From: Mycolicibacterium flavescens | Lineage (GTDB): Bacteria > Actinomycetota > Actinomycetes > Mycobacteriales > Mycobacteriaceae | Length of the DNA stretch: 52,912 bases | Reading direction: 5' to 3' | Assembly: GCF_001722335.1 (NCBI RefSeq) | Contig: NZ_MIHA01000030.1 | Location: 1 to 52,912, forward strand | Part shown: in pieces, positions 1 to 8,397 of the stretch | How positions within the stretch are numbered: position 1 is the stretch's first letter | Layout of the letters: each line of letters opens with the position of its first letter | Program-made: the position numbers and the translations under genes | The notes under the pieces: model-generated | Told to the model about the DNA's origin: nothing | The model's database searches: none | What the model saw: the letters and a program-made list of their open reading frames with translations, nothing else

Positions 1-40
1 CGTCGAGCTCGCGGCGAACCACCGCAAGCGCTTCGTACAT
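1..40 (-). CDS. Start of a 13E12/DUF222-like gene (partial)
   Basis: Only the first 13 codons of a minus-strand gene lie in the window; they read MYEALAVVRRELD from an ATG at 40, and an in-frame GTG at 55 is an alternative start. The ATG lies inside a sequence resembling the mycobacterial SOS box. From memory, this arrangement is typical of the 13E12 repeat family (DUF222 plus HNH nuclease domain), several of which are LexA-controlled in M. tuberculosis. The family call is inference, because the diagnostic domains lie outside the window. Confidence 0.45.
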   Translation of the reverse strand, partial: MYEALAVVRRELD

Positions 41-48
41 ACGTTCGA
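33..48. promoter_or_regulatory. SOS-box-like LexA site
   Basis: On the minus strand the sequence is TCGAACGTATGTACGA. The mycobacterial LexA consensus is TCGAAC-N4-GTTCGA, so it matches with one mismatch in the right arm. It overlaps the putative start codon of the partial gene at the left edge, so LexA binding would cover the start. The match is visible in sequence; function is inferred. Confidence 0.45.
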
Positions 49-162
49 TACCCACAACCCGACACTAACCACCCCCACCGACACCACACCCCCAAATGTG
101 GCCCCAGAAACCAAAGTGACAGAAGTTTTTTCGCGGCGCCCGCGAGCTGCGACAATGGCCGC

Positions 163-1239
163 ATGCGCCTGCCCGTGACGCCGCCGGTATCGCCGATGCT
201 GGCCAAAGCGGTGACCGCGGTGCCCGGTGACCCGACCGGCTACTCCTACGAACCCAAATGGGACGGCTTCCGCTCGATCCTGTTCCGTGACGGCGACGAC
301 GTCATCCTCGGCAGCCGCAACGAACGCCCGCTGACCCGCTACTTTCCCGAACTCGTCGACGCGGCGAAAGCCGAACTCCCCGACCGCTGCGTCATCGACG
401 GTGAGATCGTCATCGCGACGGAACAAGGTCTCGATTTCGATGCGCTGCAGCTGCGCCTGCACCCGGCAGCCTCGCGGGTGCAGATGCTCGCCGAGAAGAC
501 ACCCGCGTCATTCATCGCGTTCGACATCCTCGCACTCGACGAAACCGACTACCGGCAAACACTATTCACCGAACGACGCCATGCCCTCACCGCCGCGCTG
601 ACCGGTGACGGCCCCAGTTTCTTCGTCACCCCTGCCACCACCGACCCCGAGACCGCCGCGCGCTGGTTCGACGAGTTCGAGGGCGCCGGCCTCGACGGCG
701 TCATCGCCAATCCGCTCGACCTGACCTACCAACCGGACAAGCGCGTGATGTTCAAGCTCAAACACCAGCGCACCGCGGACTGCGTGGTCGCCGGATACCG
801 GCTGCACAAGTCCGGCGCCGACGCCGTCGGGTCGCTGCTGCTGGGTCTCTACAAGGACGACGGCACCCTCGCGTCCGTCGGCGTCATCGGCGCCTTCCCG
901 ATGGCCAAGCGCCGCGAACTCTTCATCGAATTACAGCCGCTGGTAACGACATTCGATAACCATCCGTGGAACTGGGCGGCCGACGTCGACCCCGAGGTGG
1001 TGCGTCGCTACGGAGGCGGATCCCGCTGGAACGCCGGCAAGGACCTGTCCTTCGTGCCGCTGCGGCCCGAACGCGTCGTCGAGGTCCGTTACGACCACAT
1101 GGAAGGCGAGCGGTTCCGCCACACCGCGCAGTTCAACCGGTGGCGTCCCGACCGTGACCCGCGTTCGTGCACCTTCGACCAACTCGAACGGCCCGTCGCG
1201 TTCAAACTCGGCGACATCGTCAAAGGCCTGGGCGGCTAG
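163..1239 (+). CDS. ligC: ATP-dependent DNA ligase, LigC type
   Basis: This is a 358-aa polynucleotide ligase that joins nicked DNA using ATP. The adenylated-lysine motif KWDGFR has its lysine at residue 32. It is followed by the expected R-N-E-R segment, the DGEIV motif and an FKLK motif. The C-terminal third is an OB-fold region ending near the RPERVVEVRYDH segment. Length and architecture match mycobacterial LigC (Rv3731 is, from memory, also 358 aa), which lacks the polymerase and nuclease domains of LigD. LigC acts in repair and is not the essential NAD-dependent ligase. It is transcribed away from the partial gene at the left edge, with a 108-163 base gap. Confidence 0.93.
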   Translation: MRLPVTPPVSPMLAKAVTAVPGDPTGYSYEPKWDGFRSILFRDGDDVILGSRNERPLTRYFPELVDAAKAELPDRCVIDGEIVIATEQGLDFDALQLRLHPAASRVQMLAEKTPASFIAFDILALDETDYRQTLFTERRHALTAALTGDGPSFFVTPATTDPETAARWFDEFEGAGLDGVIANPLDLTYQPDKRVMFKLKHQRTADCVVAGYRLHKSGADAVGSLLLGLYKDDGTLASVGVIGAFPMAKRRELFIELQPLVTTFDNHPWNWAADVDPEVVRRYGGGSRWNAGKDLSFVPLRPERVVEVRYDHMEGERFRHTAQFNRWRPDRDPRSCTFDQLERPVAFKLGDIVKGLGG

Positions 1240-1315
1240 CTGCTCACATGGTGGGACGGGCAGGAATTTCGTCAGACCGATGACCCGGCCCGCACCGACG
1301 TGTGATGCTCGCGAG

Positions 1316-1741
1316 ATGAGCTTTCTGCGCGCGTTGCCGACGGCCGTGGTCCTCGCCGGTGTCGCCGTGACGACGGCCGGCCCGGCATCGGCCGACGAAC
1401 GCCTCGACGGTGACTTCGTCTTCGTCAACGGGCCCACGACCAACCGGTGGTCGATCACCACCCAGTGCAATCCCGAAGGAGAATGCGGCGGCACGGTCTC
1501 GAGTTCGACCGGCATGATCGCGCACATCAGCCGAGTCGCCGGCGGCCCGTGGACCGTCGAGCGGCACGACGTGCCCAACGGGTGGACCTGCGCCGACGGC
1601 ACCACCGGCCCCGGCGACCTGTCATACGCGTTCGATCCGGCCACGCTCGCCGGAACCGCCACCTACACGTCGAAACCCGGCGCCTGCAACGACCCCAACG
1701 TGCTGCAGCACCAGAACCCGATCAGCCTGCTGCCCGCCTGA
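1316..1741 (+). CDS. Small exported protein of unknown function
   Basis: A 141-aa protein with a clear Sec signal peptide: basic start MSFLR, a hydrophobic stretch rich in A/V/L, and an AxA-type cleavage site around ASADE near residue 28. The mature part is small and polar with four cysteines that could form two disulfides. It has a Trp/Thr/Gly pattern common among short secreted mycobacterial proteins. An ATG further upstream would run through the end of ligC and destroy the signal peptide, so 1316 is preferred. No function is recognised. Confidence 0.75.
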   Translation: MSFLRALPTAVVLAGVAVTTAGPASADERLDGDFVFVNGPTTNRWSITTQCNPEGECGGTVSSSTGMIAHISRVAGGPWTVERHDVPNGWTCADGTTGPGDLSYAFDPATLAGTATYTSKPGACNDPNVLQHQNPISLLPA

Positions 1742-1743
1742 CG

Positions 1744-2244
1744 TCAGGTGGCGCGCTGGAACGAAAGCGTCTCCCCGCGAACGCCGCCCATCCACAGGTC
1801 CTGGCAGGCCTCGGCCATCTCGTCGAGTCCCTCGGTGATCGCGCCGAACACGTTGCCCGGCACCCAGCCCTGGTCGCCGTTGATCAGCAGGTTGTTGCGG
1901 CCGTAGAACAGCGCCAGGTCGACGATCGCACCGGTTGTGCCGGTCCCCGTGCTGTTCTCGTAACCGTAGGCCGGGTTGCCCAGCTGATCGGAGTCGAACG
2001 AGAACCAGCACAGGTCGCCGGGGATCGGGGTCACCGTGGTGTTCTCCTTGCCGGGGTCGGTCGGCGCGAAAGCCGGTAGCAGCGTGTAAATCTCGTTGCG
2101 GGCGTACTTTCCGTGGAACACCGGGGAGGAAAGCGGAAGCGCATCCCACACCGCCGCGCAGGTGCGCGGTGCCGCATCGTCGAGCAGGCGGGCGGTGCAG
2201 CTGACGCCGCGTTTGTCCAGGGACACGGTGATCAGCCTGCTCAT
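1744..2244 (-). CDS. DUF3830 (cyclophilin-like) family protein
   Basis: A 166-aa cytosolic protein starting MSRLITVSLDKRGVSCTARL, resembling the DUF3830 family, a small cyclophilin-like fold of unknown activity often encoded beside amidases, hydantoinase-type enzymes and Asp/Glu-racemase-like proteins. Its ATG overlaps the stop codon of the upstream amidase (ATGA), so the two are almost certainly translationally coupled. It is the last gene of a three-gene minus-strand operon (2-hydroxyacid dehydrogenase, amidase, DUF3830). The family call is from recognition of the sequence pattern; the role is unknown. Confidence 0.7.
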   Translation of the reverse strand: MSRLITVSLDKRGVSCTARLLDDAAPRTCAAVWDALPLSSPVFHGKYARNEIYTLLPAFAPTDPGKENTTVTPIPGDLCWFSFDSDQLGNPAYGYENSTGTGTTGAIVDLALFYGRNNLLINGDQGWVPGNVFGAITEGLDEMAEACQDLWMGGVRGETLSFQRAT

Positions 2245-3644
2245 CGAACTCCTTGTGCGGTCAGGGCCGGCGTTCGCCGGTGCCAGTCGGTGGCCATCTC
2301 GTGGGCACGGCCCACCCGCAGCACTGTGGCGTCCGCGTGCCGGGGGCCGACGATCTGCAGTCCGATCGGCAGCCCGGCCGCGGTGAATCCGCATGGCACG
2401 CTCAACGCGGGCTGCTGAGTCATGTTGAACGGGTAGGTGTACGGCGTCCAACTCGCCCAGTCCGGTGACGGCCAGCCGTCGGGCACGTCGCGGCCGCCGT
2501 CGAACGCGGGCAGCGGCAGCGTCGGCGTGACCAGCACGTCGTAGTCCTCGTGGAACCGGCCCATCAGCTGACCCAACTGCATCCGCACCGCCGTCGCGTC
2601 GAGGTAGTCCGACGCCGAGAACGTCGCTCCCACCGCCGCGATCCGGCGTAGCCCCGCGTCCACCCGGTCGTCGACCCCGTCGCCGTAGCCCTGCAACACC
2701 TTCGCCGCACCCGAGAACCACAAGATCTGGAACGCCTCGATCGGATCGGCGAATCCGGGGTCGACCTCCTCGACCCGGGCACCCGCATCAGCCAGCACCG
2801 TCACCGCGGCCCGCACCGCGGCGTCGATCTCCGGGTCGTTGCGCACGAACCCCAGGTTCGGCGAAAACGCGACGCGCAGACCGGCAATGCCGTCGTCGAG
2901 GCCGGACAGGAAAGACGTGCGCGGCGTCGGCATCGCCGACCAGTCGCGGGCGTCGAAACCCGTGATCACGTCCATCAGCGCGGCGGTGTCGGCCACGGTC
3001 CGCGTCATCGGGCCCGGATGCGCCAGCGTGCCGAACGGGCTTGCCGGATAGTGCGGTATCAGGCCGTAAGTCGGCTTGAGCGCGACTGTTCCGGTGAATC
3101 CCGCCGGGATGCGCACCGATCCGCCCGCGTCGGTGCCGACCGACCACACCCCCATGCCGAGGCTGACCGCGGCCGCGCTGCCGCCGCTCGATCCGCCCGC
3201 CGTTTTCGTTGGATCCCAGGGGTTTCCGGTGACGCCGAACCGCGGTGAGTCGGTCACGCCCTTCCACGAGTACTCCGGCGTGGTGGTCTTGCCGAGCAGC
3301 ACCGCTCCGGTCTCCCGCAGCCGCGCGGTCGCCGGCGCGTCCTCCAGCCACGGTCCGGCCTCGTCGATCAGCCAGCTGCCGCGCAGCGTCGGCCAATCCC
3401 GGCTCCACAGCGCGTCTTTGATCGATGTCGGTAGTCCGTCGCCCGGGCCCAGCGGTTCTCCGGCGTGCCAGCGGGCCTCCGACGCCCGCGCTGCGGCCAG
3501 CGCGCCGTCGGGGTCGACGAGCACGAACGCGTTGACCGCGCCGTCGTACGCCTCGATCGCGGCCAGTGCCTCCTGCGTGGCCTCCACCGGGGAGAGTGTC
3601 CGCGTGCGGTAGCCGTCGACGAGTTCGGCGGCGGTCGGGATCAT
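2241..3644 (-). CDS. Amidase (amidase-signature family)
   Basis: A 467-aa amidase-signature hydrolase that should release ammonia or an amine from a carboxamide. The catalytic triad elements are visible: lysine in TSIKDAL, the cis-serine in the GGSSGGSAAAV loop, and the nucleophilic serine in GTDAGGSVRIP. Length is normal for the family. Its start overlaps the stop of the 2-hydroxyacid dehydrogenase by 4 bases, and its own stop overlaps the start of the DUF3830 gene. The substrate cannot be read from sequence; the context suggests an amide of a small organic acid or amino acid. Confidence 0.88.
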   Translation of the reverse strand: MIPTAAELVDGYRTRTLSPVEATQEALAAIEAYDGAVNAFVLVDPDGALAAARASEARWHAGEPLGPGDGLPTSIKDALWSRDWPTLRGSWLIDEAGPWLEDAPATARLRETGAVLLGKTTTPEYSWKGVTDSPRFGVTGNPWDPTKTAGGSSGGSAAAVSLGMGVWSVGTDAGGSVRIPAGFTGTVALKPTYGLIPHYPASPFGTLAHPGPMTRTVADTAALMDVITGFDARDWSAMPTPRTSFLSGLDDGIAGLRVAFSPNLGFVRNDPEIDAAVRAAVTVLADAGARVEEVDPGFADPIEAFQILWFSGAAKVLQGYGDGVDDRVDAGLRRIAAVGATFSASDYLDATAVRMQLGQLMGRFHEDYDVLVTPTLPLPAFDGGRDVPDGWPSPDWASWTPYTYPFNMTQQPALSVPCGFTAAGLPIGLQIVGPRHADATVLRVGRAHEMATDWHRRTPALTAQGVR

Positions 3645-4675
3645 TTCGCGCTCCGGTTTGATGTCGCCGGCTTCGCGGCTCCGGCGGCGACGTACCCGAG
3701 TTTCTTGTCGACCACGTTCCTCAACGGCTCACCGGCCAGCCAGCGGCGCGCGTTGTCGGCGAACTGCTCGGCCAGCGTCTCGCGCCAACCCACCACGTCG
3801 CCTGCCATGTGCGGGGTGATCGTCACGTTGGGAGCGTCCCACAGCGGATGGCCCGGCGGCAGTGGTTCGGTGTCGAACACGTCCAGCGTCGCACCACCAA
3901 TCCTGTTGTCACGCAATGCCGAAATCAGTGCCGCCTCGTCCACCAGCGGACCGCGGCCGATGTTGACCAGATGTGCGTCGGGCCTCATCGCGGACAGTAC
4001 CTCCGCGTCGACCACACCGCGCGTCGACGACGTCAGCGGCGCGGCGAGCACCAGGTGGTCGCACCAGTCGACGTGAGCCGCCAACTCCGCGCTGGCCACC
4101 ACGTCGCCGAAATCCGGATCGTCCGTCCTGGCGGTGCGACCCGCCCCGCGAACCTGCATTCCCGCAGCCCGCAGCAGCCGCGCGATCTCGCGCCCGATGC
4201 TGCCGGTGCCGACGACGATCGCGCGGGCGCCCGCGATGCCGCGGGTTTCGCGGTGCTGCCAGCGGTGCTCGCGCTGCAGCGCGAAGCTGGTGCGGCTGTC
4301 CTTGGCGTGGGCGAGCACCGCGCCGAGCACGTACTCGGCGATCGGCCGGTCGAACACCCCGCGGGCGTTGGTCACCACCACGTCGGAGTCGCGCAGTTCG
4401 TCGAACAGCAGGGTGTCGACGCCCGCCGCGGTGACGTGGATCCATTCGAGCGCGTCGGCCTCGTGCCACACGTCGCGCACGGCGGTGGAGAAGTAGTCCC
4501 ACAGCAGCAGCGCGCGCGCACCGCGCACCGCATCGGCCAGGGTCGACGCCGTGCAGTACCGGAGGTCGAGGCCCTCGAGGCCCTCAACGCCGGGTGGGCG
4601 GTCGGTGTCGTTCTTGCAGAGCACCGTGACCTGCGGCAACGTCTCGATCTGCACGCTATCGCGGGGGCCTGGCAC
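3641..4675 (-). CDS. D-2-hydroxyacid dehydrogenase (NAD-binding)
   Basis: A 344-aa member of the D-isomer 2-hydroxyacid dehydrogenase family, which interconverts 2-keto acids and D-2-hydroxyacids. The Rossmann motif GTGSIGREIARLL lies near the middle. The substrate-binding arginine sits in the LVNIGRGPLVDEAALI segment. Downstream follow the FDTEPLP glutamate region and the TPHMAG histidine. The start used is GTG at 4675; a GTG 21 bases inside is possible. It is the first gene of a coupled operon with amidase and DUF3830, and its promoter region holds a palindrome shared with two other gaps in this cluster. Confidence 0.85.
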   Translation of the reverse strand: MPGPRDSVQIETLPQVTVLCKNDTDRPPGVEGLEGLDLRYCTASTLADAVRGARALLLWDYFSTAVRDVWHEADALEWIHVTAAGVDTLLFDELRDSDVVVTNARGVFDRPIAEYVLGAVLAHAKDSRTSFALQREHRWQHRETRGIAGARAIVVGTGSIGREIARLLRAAGMQVRGAGRTARTDDPDFGDVVASAELAAHVDWCDHLVLAAPLTSSTRGVVDAEVLSAMRPDAHLVNIGRGPLVDEAALISALRDNRIGGATLDVFDTEPLPPGHPLWDAPNVTITPHMAGDVVGWRETLAEQFADNARRWLAGEPLRNVVDKKLGYVAAGAAKPATSNRSAK

Positions 4676-4702
4676 GCCCCGAGGCTAGGGACGCTCCGTA
4701 GG

Positions 4703-4714
4703 ATTGTCAACAAT
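4703..4714. promoter_or_regulatory. Putative GntR operator 1 (ATTGTCAACAAT)
   Basis: A 12-bp palindrome between the divergent 2-hydroxyacid dehydrogenase and racemase-like genes. The same motif recurs at 5501-5512 and 8386-8397, in each case followed by CT. FCD-type GntR regulators commonly bind TNGTNNNACNA-like palindromes, and such a regulator is encoded within the cluster at 6250. It is therefore the likely ligand-responsive operator of the cluster. Confidence 0.7.
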
Positions 4715-4752
4715 CTGTTGCCGAGTTGGCCCACTGGCCTCACACTGTGCAA

Positions 4753-5490
4753 ATGAGGATCGGGGATCTGGTGCCGCCCCCACTGTTGGAGCAGGTAGGC
4801 ATAGGTGTTGTCACACCGTACGACTTCGCGCTCGACCGCGAACTCTGGCGCTGGGTGCCCGACGACGTCAGTCTCTACGTCACCCGCCTGCGGTACGCGC
4901 CGCTGCAGGTGACGGTCGACATGGCGGTACAGGTCTCCGAGCCCGAACAGGTGCTCGCCGGCGCCGCGAACGTGCTGGCGGTCTCCCCTCTGGTCACCGC
5001 GTACGCGTGCACTGCGGGCAGCTTCGTCAAGGGCATGGCAGGCGAGGCCGCGCTGGTCGCGGCGATGCGCGCGGCCGGGGCGCCGGCGGCGGTCACGACC
5101 AGCGGGTCGGTGCTCGAGGCGCTGCGGCATCTCGGCGTCGGCCGGGTCGCGACCGTGACGCCGTACACCACGGACCTGACGATCGGGCTGACCAGCTACC
5201 TGATGGAGGCCGGCGTCGAGGTCGTCGCCACCTCGGGACTGGGTCTGACCTCGCAGATCTGGTCGGTGCCGTATGCCAGGACCGCCGATCTGGTCCGCGC
5301 CACCGACGTTCCCGAGGCCGAAGCCATCGTCATCAGCTGCACGAACCTGCCGACCTACGACCTGATCGCGCAGCTCGAGGACGAGCTGGAGAAGCCGGTG
5401 ATCACCGCGAACCAAGTGACGATGTGGGCCGCGCTGCGCGTCGCCGGGCGCAAGGCAGTGGGGCCCGGGCAACGCCTACTCGAGGCGTAG
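4753..5490 (+). CDS. Asp/Glu racemase-superfamily enzyme (maleate isomerase-like)
   Basis: A 245-aa member of the family that includes maleate cis-trans isomerase, arylmalonate decarboxylase and hydantoin/aspartate racemases. Both catalytic cysteine positions are occupied: Cys86 in AYACTAGSF and Cys196 in VISCTNLPTY. This fits a two-cysteine isomerase or racemase rather than a decarboxylase, which has only the second cysteine. The ATG at 4753 is chosen over an in-frame ATG at 4726 because the latter would place the start only 12 bases from the operator. It is followed 43 bases later by a diverged paralogue. Substrate unknown. Confidence 0.8.
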   Translation: MRIGDLVPPPLLEQVGIGVVTPYDFALDRELWRWVPDDVSLYVTRLRYAPLQVTVDMAVQVSEPEQVLAGAANVLAVSPLVTAYACTAGSFVKGMAGEAALVAAMRAAGAPAAVTTSGSVLEALRHLGVGRVATVTPYTTDLTIGLTSYLMEAGVEVVATSGLGLTSQIWSVPYARTADLVRATDVPEAEAIVISCTNLPTYDLIAQLEDELEKPVITANQVTMWAALRVAGRKAVGPGQRLLEA

Positions 5491-5500
5491 CCCGGTTAGC

Positions 5501-5512
5501 ATTGTCGACAAT
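5501..5512. promoter_or_regulatory. Putative GntR operator 2 (ATTGTCGACAAT)
   Basis: A perfect 12-bp palindrome in the 43-base gap between the two racemase-like genes, 22 bases before the second start codon. It matches operators 1 and 3 in all but the two central bases. It suggests a second promoter for the paralogue and gntR genes. Confidence 0.7.
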
Positions 5513-5533
5513 CTGTCGATCGAGAGGGCCGTC

Positions 5534-6253
5534 ATGGCGACCGTAGGACTGCTCTACCCGGGACACAGCGCCGAGGACGACTTCCCCGCGCTCGAGACCC
5601 GGGTAGCCGGCCGACTGCGCCTGCCGGTGGTGATCACCTCGGTCGGCGAGGATGCGCACCGGGTCGACGCGCTGCTGGATCTCGGCGGCGACGAGCGTCT
5701 GGCCGACGGGGTCCGTCAACTCGCCACCGCACGCCCGCAGTCGGTGATGTGGGCGTGCACGTCGGGCAGCTTCGTTTTCGGGCCCGACGGTGCGCGCAGG
5801 CAAGCCGCGAAAGTCGCTGCGGCGGCAGGTGTTCCGGCGTCGTCGACGTCGATCGCGTTCGTCGACGCGCTGCACCACCTCGGAATCCGGCGGGTCGCGG
5901 TGGCGGCGTCCTATCCGCAGGACGTCGCCGAGCACTTCGTGCGGTTCCTGGCGGCCGACGGCGTCGAGGTGGTGGCGATGGGCAGCCACGGCATCATCAC
6001 CGCCGCCGAGGTCGGCACGCTGGAGCCGGACCGGGTGCAGGCCATGGTGGCCGCGGCCGACCATCCCGACGCCGAGGCGGTGCTGGTGCCCGACACCGCG
6101 ATGCACACGCTGGCGATCATCGACCGGCTCGAAGCCGCGGTCGGCAAGCCGGTACTCACCGCGAACCAGGTGACCGTGTGGAAGGGCCTGCAGCTCGCCG
6201 GCGGGGTGCCCGCGCTCCCCGGGCTGGGGCGCCTGTTCGAGGCGGTCCGGTGA
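5534..6253 (+). CDS. Asp/Glu racemase-superfamily paralogue lacking the second cysteine
   Basis: A 239-aa paralogue of the preceding protein. The first catalytic cysteine is kept (Cys75 in MWACTSGSF), but the second position is Asp187 (LVPDTAMHTL) where the neighbour has SCTNLPTY. The flanking KPVLTANQVTVW segment aligns closely, so the replacement is real. Maleate isomerases and racemases need both cysteines and arylmalonate decarboxylases keep the second, so this cysteine pattern is atypical. It may catalyse a different reaction or form a heteromer with its neighbour. The stop overlaps the start of the GntR gene, indicating co-transcription. Confidence 0.8.
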   Translation: MATVGLLYPGHSAEDDFPALETRVAGRLRLPVVITSVGEDAHRVDALLDLGGDERLADGVRQLATARPQSVMWACTSGSFVFGPDGARRQAAKVAAAAGVPASSTSIAFVDALHHLGIRRVAVAASYPQDVAEHFVRFLAADGVEVVAMGSHGIITAAEVGTLEPDRVQAMVAAADHPDAEAVLVPDTAMHTLAIIDRLEAAVGKPVLTANQVTVWKGLQLAGGVPALPGLGRLFEAVR

Positions 6254-6909
6254 CCGAGTTCCTCGCGCCCGTCGAGCAGGAGTCGACGCCGAGCATCGTC
6301 GCCGACAAACTGCGCCAGGCGATTGCGCACGGCGAGCTGGCCCCCGGAACGCAGCTGATCGAGGCCGACCTGGCCCGCAGGCTCGGCGTCAGCCGCGGTC
6401 CGCTGCGCGAGGGCATGCAGCGGCTGACCCAGGAGGGCCTGCTGATCGCGATCCGCAACCGCGGGGTGTTCGTGATCGACATGACGCCCGAGGTGGCCGC
6501 CGACATGTACCTCGCGCGCGAGGCGATCGAACGCGCCGCGACCCGCAAGATCCTGCAGGGCGACTACGCCGCCGCCGGCGACGGACTGCTGGCGATCGTC
6601 GAGGAGATGGCCGAGGCCGCCGACGTCGAGGAAGGCAGCGAGGCCGACATCCGCTTCCACGAGCTGCTGGTCGAACTGGCCGGCAGCCCGCGGCTGTCGC
6701 GGATGCACCAGACCTATCTCGTCGAGACCCGGATGTGCGTGCACGCGCTGGCCGACACCTACGACAACCCCAGCGACCGGGTGGTCGAGCACCAGGCGCT
6801 GGCCAGCGCGATCAGGGCCGGTGATGTGCAGCTGTCCGACAAGCTGCTGATCGCGCACATGGAGGACGCTGTCGACCGGCTGACCGAGCGGCTGTCCCGC
6901 GCGGGCTGA
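6250..6909 (+). CDS. GntR-family transcriptional regulator (FCD type)
   Basis: A 219-aa regulator. Residues about 10-75 form the winged helix-turn-helix (LRQAIAHGELAPGTQLIEADLARRLGVS is followed by RGPLREGMQRL). Residues about 85-215 form the all-helical FCD ligand domain with the metal-binding pattern D...H (EADIRFHELLVELAGS) and later histidines. The start is GTG at 6250, overlapping the upstream stop. It is the best candidate to bind the three ATTGTYRACAAT palindromes and so to control both flanking operons in response to a pathway metabolite. Confidence 0.88.
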   Translation: MTEFLAPVEQESTPSIVADKLRQAIAHGELAPGTQLIEADLARRLGVSRGPLREGMQRLTQEGLLIAIRNRGVFVIDMTPEVAADMYLAREAIERAATRKILQGDYAAAGDGLLAIVEEMAEAADVEEGSEADIRFHELLVELAGSPRLSRMHQTYLVETRMCVHALADTYDNPSDRVVEHQALASAIRAGDVQLSDKLLIAHMEDAVDRLTERLSRAG

Positions 6910-6912
6910 ACC

Positions 6913-8367
6913 TCACGCCAGGGCGATGCCGATGTACTTGGTCTCCAGGAACTCGTCGATACCTGTCGGACCGCCCTCGCGGCCGAGCCCGGACTGCTTG
7001 ACGCCGCCGAACGGCGCGGCGGGGTTGGACACCACGCCCTGGTTCAGGCCGACCATGCCGGTCTCCAGCGCCTCGGCGACGCGCAACGCCCGCCGCAGGT
7101 TGTTGGTGAAAACGTAAGCCACCAAGCCGTATTCGGTGTCGTTCGCGGCGGCGACGACGTCGTCCTCGGTTTCGAAAGCCGTCAGCGGCGCGACCGGGCC
7201 GAAGATCTCCTCGTCCGACATCCGGGCGTCGCGCGGAACGCCGGTCAGCACGGTGGGTGGATAGAAGTATCCGGTCCCGGAAACCGGTGTGCCGCCGGTC
7301 AATACCCGTGCCCCGCGACTCACCGCGTCGTCGACCAGGTCCTGCACCTTGTGCAACGCGGCCTCGTCGACCAGCGGGCCGACCGTGACGCCGTCCTCGG
7401 TGCCCGGGCCGACGCGCAGCGCCGCCATCCGCTCGGCCAACCGGCGGCCGAACTCGTCGATCACCGAGGCGTGCACGAAGATCCGGTTCGCCGCCGTGCA
7501 CGCCTCGCCCATGTTGCGCATCTTGGCCGCGATCGCCCCGTCCACCGCCTCGTCGAGATCGGCGTCGTCGAACACGATCAACGGCGCGTTGCCGCCGAGT
7601 TCCATCGAGGTTCGCAGCACCTTCTGCGCGCACTGCTCCAACAGGATCCGGCCCACCCGCGTCGACCCGGTGAACGACAGCTTGCGCGCCAGGCCCGACC
7701 GGATCAGCGGCTCCATCACCGCGTTGGCGTCCGTCGCGGTGATGCAGTTGACGGCGCCCGCCGGCACCCCGGCCTCATCGAGGATCCCCATCAGCGCCAG
7801 CATCGACAGCGGGGTCTGGTGGGCGGGTTTGATGACGCTGGTGCAGCCGGCGGCGATCGCGGGCCCCAGCTTGCGGGTGCCCATCGCCATCGGGAAGTTC
7901 CACGGGGTGATCAGCAGGCACGGCCCGACGGGCTGGCGTGCGACCAGGAAGCGCGCACCGCCCGCGGGGGCGGTCTGGTAGCCGCCGTCGATGCGGGTGG
8001 CCTCCTCGGCGAAGTGACGGAAAAACTCGGCGGCGTAGGCGATTTCGCCGCGCGCTTCGGCCAGCGGCTTGCCCATCTCCAGGGTCATCAGCAGCGCCAG
8101 GTCGTCGACGCGTTCGTGCAGCAACTCGAACGCGGCCATCAGCATGTCAGCGCGGGCCCGCGGTGGCGTCGCCGCGAACTCGCGCTGGGCGGCGACGGCG
8201 GCCTCGAGTGCGGCGCGCCCGTGGCCGGGGGTGGCGTCGGCGACCGCGCACAGCGTTCGCCCGGTTGCGGGGTCGACGACGTCGAACGTGCGACCCGTTT
8301 CGACCCATTTGCCGTCGATGAACAGTCGCTTGTCCACCGCGTCGATCACGTACTGCTCGCGGTCCAC
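6913..8367 (-). CDS. Aldehyde dehydrogenase (succinate-semialdehyde dehydrogenase-like)
   Basis: A 484-aa NAD(P)-dependent aldehyde dehydrogenase. The general base is Glu256 in SMELGGNAP and the nucleophile is Cys290 in MGEACTAANR. TPWNFPMAMGTRK is the cofactor-binding stretch. The pattern is closest to GabD-type succinate-semialdehyde dehydrogenases. It is transcribed divergently from an aminotransferase with a shared operator in the gap. Together they would turn an omega-amino acid into a semialdehyde and then a dicarboxylate. The exact substrate is inferred only from family and neighbours. Confidence 0.88.
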   Translation of the reverse strand: MDREQYVIDAVDKRLFIDGKWVETGRTFDVVDPATGRTLCAVADATPGHGRAALEAAVAAQREFAATPPRARADMLMAAFELLHERVDDLALLMTLEMGKPLAEARGEIAYAAEFFRHFAEEATRIDGGYQTAPAGGARFLVARQPVGPCLLITPWNFPMAMGTRKLGPAIAAGCTSVIKPAHQTPLSMLALMGILDEAGVPAGAVNCITATDANAVMEPLIRSGLARKLSFTGSTRVGRILLEQCAQKVLRTSMELGGNAPLIVFDDADLDEAVDGAIAAKMRNMGEACTAANRIFVHASVIDEFGRRLAERMAALRVGPGTEDGVTVGPLVDEAALHKVQDLVDDAVSRGARVLTGGTPVSGTGYFYPPTVLTGVPRDARMSDEEIFGPVAPLTAFETEDDVVAAANDTEYGLVAYVFTNNLRRALRVAEALETGMVGLNQGVVSNPAAPFGGVKQSGLGREGGPTGIDEFLETKYIGIALA

Positions 8368-8385
8368 TCCACCTCCCTGTGTCGG

Positions 8386-8397
8386 ATTGTTGACAAT
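8386..8397. promoter_or_regulatory. Putative GntR operator 3 (ATTGTTGACAAT)
   Basis: The third copy of the palindrome, in the 57-base gap between the divergent aldehyde dehydrogenase (start 8367) and aminotransferase (start 8425). One site can control both promoters. Its CT extension is the same as in the other copies. Confidence 0.7.
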
